20,018 nt of DNA, taken from contig JBDZVX010000040.1 of NCBI GenBank assembly GCA_040255925.1, positions 1 to 20,018 of the forward strand, read 5' to 3'. The notes under the pieces were generated by a model. It was given only the letters and a program-made list of their open reading frames with translations, had not been told where the DNA came from and did not search any database. Both the position numbers and the translations under genes were made by a program. This document shows, in pieces, positions 16,817 through 20,018 of the stretch. Each line of letters opens with the position of its first letter. Position 1 is the stretch's first letter. This stretch comes from Nitrolancea sp040255925 (GTDB lineage Bacteria; Chloroflexota; Chloroflexia; Thermomicrobiales; Thermomicrobiaceae).

Positions 16817-17653
16817 TCAAGGGGTGGGCCGGATCATCAGGACCGGTGCGGTCCCGAGTCTTAAAATGCGCTCGGCGAGGCTCCGGAAACCCAGCCGGCG
16901 AAGGCCGACGCGCCCATGCGTCGCGATCACGACCAGATCCGCCTCAGCGTCACGCTCGTAGGCAAGGATCTCATCTTCAACGAATCCCGCAAGCGGTCGA
17001 GCGTGCGCTCGGATACCCTCCTGCTCAAGGCGTTCCGTCAGGTCGTAGAGATAGGTGCTCGATTCTTGCACCATCTGGCGGTGTTCTTCCCACAATGCCA
17101 TGGATGACACCGGATCCTCCGAGACCTCGGTCGTCTCAGCTACCCGCACCAGCCAGAGATCGGCATCGAAGGCTCGCGCGAGCGCCGTCGCGTATGGCAG
17201 GGCTGTCTCAGCGTAGGCCGTTCCATCGAGCGGGAGAAGAATCGATCGTATCGGCGCGGGTACCATCGCCGTGCCGGACCGGATCAGGAGTACTGGGCTA
17301 TGGACTCCGCGGGCCACGGCATCGGCGACCGATCCAAACACGAGCCGGCCGATTCCGCCATGACCATGCGTGGTCATCACGATGATCGGCTCCGATAACC
17401 CGGCGGCGGCGCTGATAATCTCCGCGGCCGGTGACCCGAACCGGAGCATGGCCTGAACGTCGTGCCCCAGACGTCGAGCTACGTCTTGGAGGTACGCCAT
17501 GGCTTCGGCTTCGCGACCTTCGGTGGAATCCGCCGGCAACACCCATACGAGGTGCAGCGAGGTATCTAAGCGCGTGGAGAGTTGTTGGGCGTACGCCAAG
17601 GCATGCTCCGCTAGGCTGGACCCATCCAGCGGCACCACCACCGCTCCGATCAT
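16817..17653 (-). CDS. universal stress protein, two UspA domains (paralogue)
   Basis: The 278-residue protein again has two Usp domains: VVVPLDGSSLAEHA ... TTHGHGGIGRLVFGS ... SPVLLIRS, and LLPLDGTAYAETA ... ATHGRVGLRRLGFRS ... APVLMIRP. The second ATP-site loop ends RS where Gly-Ser is usual, so nucleotide binding there may be reduced. The start is GTG (17656) or ATG (17653). I take the ATG because GGGGAG is then eight bases away, although the GTG at five bases is also usable. It shares the domain order of the Usp at 14875-15801 but has diverged clearly, and it lacks the roughly 30-residue insert found in that protein. It follows the SHOCT gene after 170 bases. Confidence 0.93.
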   Translation of the reverse strand: MIGAVVVPLDGSSLAEHALAYAQQLSTRLDTSLHLVWVLPADSTEGREAEAMAYLQDVARRLGHDVQAMLRFGSPAAEIISAAAGLSEPIIVMTTHGHGGIGRLVFGSVADAVARGVHSPVLLIRSGTAMVPAPIRSILLPLDGTAYAETALPYATALARAFDADLWLVRVAETTEVSEDPVSSMALWEEHRQMVQESSTYLYDLTERLEQEGIRAHARPLAGFVEDEILAYERDAEADLVVIATHGRVGLRRLGFRSLAERILRLGTAPVLMIRPTP

Positions 17654-17823
17654 CACGGAGTCTCCCCTCGCCTAGCTCTTCCCCGATTTCGCGGCGATCA
17701 TCCTCCAAAATCCCTGGGGATAATCCTTCCGAGTGGAAGTGCATTACAGCGTACCACGCCAGCGTTGAAATGGCTGGATGACCGAAAATGTCGGCACCAA
17801 AGCCTGGTATGCCGCCCAGCACG

Positions 17824-18210
17824 CTATCCTGCAAGATCCCGCCGCATCTCCTCGTACTGTTCGCGGGTAATTTCGCCCTTCGCGTAGCGCTCTTGCAGGA
17901 TCTCAAGGGCCCGTGAGCCGCCGGTCGGACCGAGAGCAGTGAGCCGCCCCTGCCGGAGGAGTGAGACGGCGACCAGCACAATGCCTCCAAGGAGAAGTAT
18001 CCAGAAGAGTGGCATCAGAAGGCCCCACCAGGGACTGAAACCGTAATCATGCATGAAGCCGGGTCCCATGAATCCGCGTCCCATCATAGCGAATCCCAAG
18101 AATCCACGACTCAGGTACAGAAATGCCGCGATGATCAGGGCGATGATCCCAATCACCATCGCGGTATCCGGCCCCTTTCGTGCCGGCCGCTTTTCTTGCT
18201 CGCTCTGCAT
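17824..18210 (-). CDS. SHOCT-domain membrane protein, Met-rich
   Basis: The 128-residue protein has a hydrophilic start, two membrane segments (about 17-33 and 62-86) and a C-terminal SHOCT motif (about 101-126: ALEILQERYAKGEITREQYE). SHOCT is a short helical module common at the ends of small membrane proteins and thought to mediate oligomer contacts. Between the TMs is a Met/Gly/Phe-rich loop with a His (AMMGRGFMGPGFMHDYG) that could bind soft metal such as Cu(I); this is inference. The ATG at 18210 has AAGGAGCG about eight bases upstream. The P-type ATPase ends 114 bases upstream on the same strand, which fits a shared metal-related role. Confidence 0.88.
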   Translation of the reverse strand: MQSEQEKRPARKGPDTAMVIGIIALIIAAFLYLSRGFLGFAMMGRGFMGPGFMHDYGFSPWWGLLMPLFWILLLGGIVLVAVSLLRQGRLTALGPTGGSRALEILQERYAKGEITREQYEEMRRDLAG

Positions 18211-18324
18211 GTTAGGCGCTCCTTATGTCGACCACCTGCCTACGTTCTACCCTACCCCATCTGGTATCCAAAAATCGTCGCAGTCACCAACGGGGTGTTG
18301 CAATCATGTGGCAATTCACGGCCA

Positions 18325-20018
18325 TCATAGCCCGGGATTGGCGAGACCCGGTTCGACCCGCTTGAGCAGCACGGCGTTGGTCGCCACGATGATCGAACTC
18401 AAGCTCATCAACAACGCCGCCCACTCCGGCCGAAGCATGATGCCGAAACTCGGGAAGAGCACCCCCGCGGCGACCGGGATAGCCAGGACGTTGTAGATAC
18501 TTGCCCAGAACAAGTTTTGTTTCATCTTGGTGACCGTCGCGCGCGAGAGCCGGATCGCGCGAATGATGTCGAGCGGGTCGCTTTTCATCAAGATCACCTT
18601 GGCTGTCTCCAGTGCAACATCGGTTCCCGCACCAATGGCAACCCCAATATCGGCTTGAGCCAGGGCCGGCGCGTCATTGATCCCGTCGCCCACCATGGCC
18701 ACCTGTTTGCCTTGTGCCTGCAACCGGCGCACATACTCCGCCTTCTGCCCGGGCAAGACCTCGGCAAACACCTGTCCAATTCCCAGTTCCCGTGCCACGG
18801 CTTCGGCCGTCCGCCGGTTGTCACCGGTGATCATCACGGTCTCAATGCCGGCCTGTTTGAGCGCTGGGATCAAGACTCGCGCACCAGGCTTGATAGTATC
18901 CGCGACCGCGATGATTCCCGCGATTTTTCTGTCGATGACGATAAACGTTGGGGACTTGCCGGATGCGGCTAGTTCAGCCGCCGGCTCGCTCAGACCGTCG
19001 GTGCTCAGGCCGTGGTCCGCCAGCAATGCGGCGTTACCGGAGAGTACCCGCTCGCCATTGACTTGGGCGATGACCCCTTTGCCGGCGATGTTGCTGAATG
19101 TCTCCGGCGATGTGAGTCTGAGGCCTCGCTCCGCCGCGCCTCGCACTATCGCCGTCGCCAGGGGGTGCCCCGACCCGTATTCCGCCGATGCGACGATCTG
19201 GAGTAGTTCGTTTTCGCGTCCAGCCGTCCACCCTCCTTGGCCGCTAACGATCACATCCGTGAGCTGGGGCCGGCCTTCGGTGAGCGTCCCGGTCTTGTCC
19301 AGCACGATCGCATCGACGCGGGACAGCCCTTCCAACGTCGCGGCGTCCTTGATCAGAATGTTATGTCGTGCTCCAATGCCGGTTCCGACGGCAATCGCGG
19401 TCGGCGTTGCCAGGCCGAGCGCGTCCGGGCAGGCGATGACGACCGCGGAGATCGCGAAGGTCAGCGCGACCAGCGCGGTGGCGTTGCCGAAGAAGTACCA
19501 GACGAAAAACGTGATGATGCCCGATCCGACCGCCAGGACGACCAGATAGGCTGCTGCTTTGTCGGCGATGCGCTGCCCCGGCGCTTTCGAGCTCTGGGCC
19601 TCCTCGACGAGCGAGACGATCTGAGCCAGGACCGTGTCTCTGCCGACCTTGGTCGCTTCCATGACCACCGAACCGGACCAGTTAATGGACCCGCCGATCA
19701 CCTCGTCCCCGGGACCCTTGTCCAGCGGGATCGATTCGCCGGTTACCAACGATTCATCCATGCTGGTCGAGCCGTCGAGCACGACCCCGTCCACCGGCAC
19801 CTTGTCACCAGGGCGCAAGCGAATATGGTCCCCAACGGCCAGTTCGCTGGTCGGAACTGGGACCTCGGTTCCATCGCGGATTACGGTGGCGGTGGGTGGA
19901 ACGAGGTCGAAGAGCGCCCGGAGCGCGTCGGTAGTGCCCCGGCGGCTCTTCATTTCCATCCAATGACCGAAGAGGACGAAGGTCACCAGCATCGCCGCCG
20001 CTTCGTAGAAGGTCTCTC
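18325..20018 (-). CDS. CopA-like P1B-type metal ATPase with CPD motif, 5' end missing
   Basis: The frame is open past the window edge (ETFYEAAAMLVTFVLFGHWM), so the N-terminal metal-binding part and first TMs are missing; about 564 residues remain. Numbering from the Met at 19992, the actuator has TGES (84-87), DKTGTLTEG (232-240) holds the phosphorylated Asp, SGHPLATAIV is the nucleotide-domain HP motif, and GDGINDAPALAQADIGVAIG is the hinge. TM7-TM8 carry YN (ASIYNVLAIP) and MSLSS (ALLMSLSSIIVATNAV), as in Cu(I) exporters (P1B-1). The TM6 metal motif is CPD (188-190, ACPDALGLATP) in place of CPC. It probably exports Cu(I) or a similar ion, but the changed ligand leaves the substrate open. 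Confidence 0.9.
   Translation of the reverse strand, partial: ETFYEAAAMLVTFVLFGHWMEMKSRRGTTDALRALFDLVPPTATVIRDGTEVPVPTSELAVGDHIRLRPGDKVPVDGVVLDGSTSMDESLVTGESIPLDKGPGDEVIGGSINWSGSVVMEATKVGRDTVLAQIVSLVEEAQSSKAPGQRIADKAAAYLVVLAVGSGIITFFVWYFFGNATALVALTFAISAVVIACPDALGLATPTAIAVGTGIGARHNILIKDAATLEGLSRVDAIVLDKTGTLTEGRPQLTDVIVSGQGGWTAGRENELLQIVASAEYGSGHPLATAIVRGAAERGLRLTSPETFSNIAGKGVIAQVNGERVLSGNAALLADHGLSTDGLSEPAAELAASGKSPTFIVIDRKIAGIIAVADTIKPGARVLIPALKQAGIETVMITGDNRRTAEAVARELGIGQVFAEVLPGQKAEYVRRLQAQGKQVAMVGDGINDAPALAQADIGVAIGAGTDVALETAKVILMKSDPLDIIRAIRLSRATVTKMKQNLFWASIYNVLAIPVAAGVLFPSFGIMLRPEWAALLMSLSSIIVATNAVLLKRVEPGLANPGL

Noticed and set aside
17298..17990. 230-residue minus-strand ORF spanning the Usp and SHOCT genes
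   Set aside because: It overlaps two recognisable proteins in another frame and has no family-like sequence.

Overview
The window is high-GC DNA with densely packed genes on both strands, frequent GTG/TTG starts and purine-rich ribosome binding sites. The gene content (a MutY without a NUDIX domain, a DUF2203 protein, tandem-domain universal stress proteins, a SHOCT membrane protein, and a dispersed 'atgctgagcg...' inverted repeat) suggests a member of Chloroflexota, perhaps class Thermomicrobia (Sphaerobacter/Nitrolancea-like). That placement is inference from gene style, not from a marker gene.

Layout. 1-7.7 kb is mostly housekeeping: the 3' part of argG, a MITE-like inverted repeat, mutY (minus), a lipoprotein of unknown function, a small membrane protein, miaA (minus), and then a plus-strand run mltG-aroE-prepilin peptidase. 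mltG and aroE overlap by one base. 7.7-9.65 kb holds gmd (GDP-mannose 4,6-dehydratase, minus) and a small plus-strand pair, a DUF2203 protein and an unknown 96-residue protein.

9.67-13.3 kb is the most interesting part: a minus-strand operon that looks like a divergent ComQ-ComX-ComP pheromone quorum-sensing module. It begins with a good promoter (GTGACA-N17-TATAAA with a TG extension). Next comes a small ORF with a strong RBS that resembles a ComX precursor. Then comes an isoprenyl-transferase-family protein with ComQ-like motifs. Last is a 787-residue histidine kinase with the ComP layout: one TM, an outside PDZ-like domain, about nine more TMs, a GAF-like region, HisKA_3 and HATPase. No ComA-like response regulator lies in the window. 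The small ORF may carry a one-base frameshift in a run of five G. Restoring one G would give an 81-residue product ending in Glu-Trp-Trp, with its stop overlapping the ComQ-like start by 4 bases. A Trp close to the C-terminus is the hallmark of ComX, whose Trp is prenylated by ComQ.

13.6-14.8 kb holds a divergently transcribed lipoprotein with an HtrA/trypsin-like fold in which all three catalytic residues appear to be replaced. 14.9-20 kb is a minus-strand stress and metal block: two tandem-domain universal stress proteins, a four-TM membrane protein, a Met-rich two-TM SHOCT protein, and the 3' portion of a CopA-like P1B-type ATPase whose transmembrane metal motif reads CPD instead of CPC. 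No rRNA, tRNA, CRISPR array, transposase or phage gene was seen.
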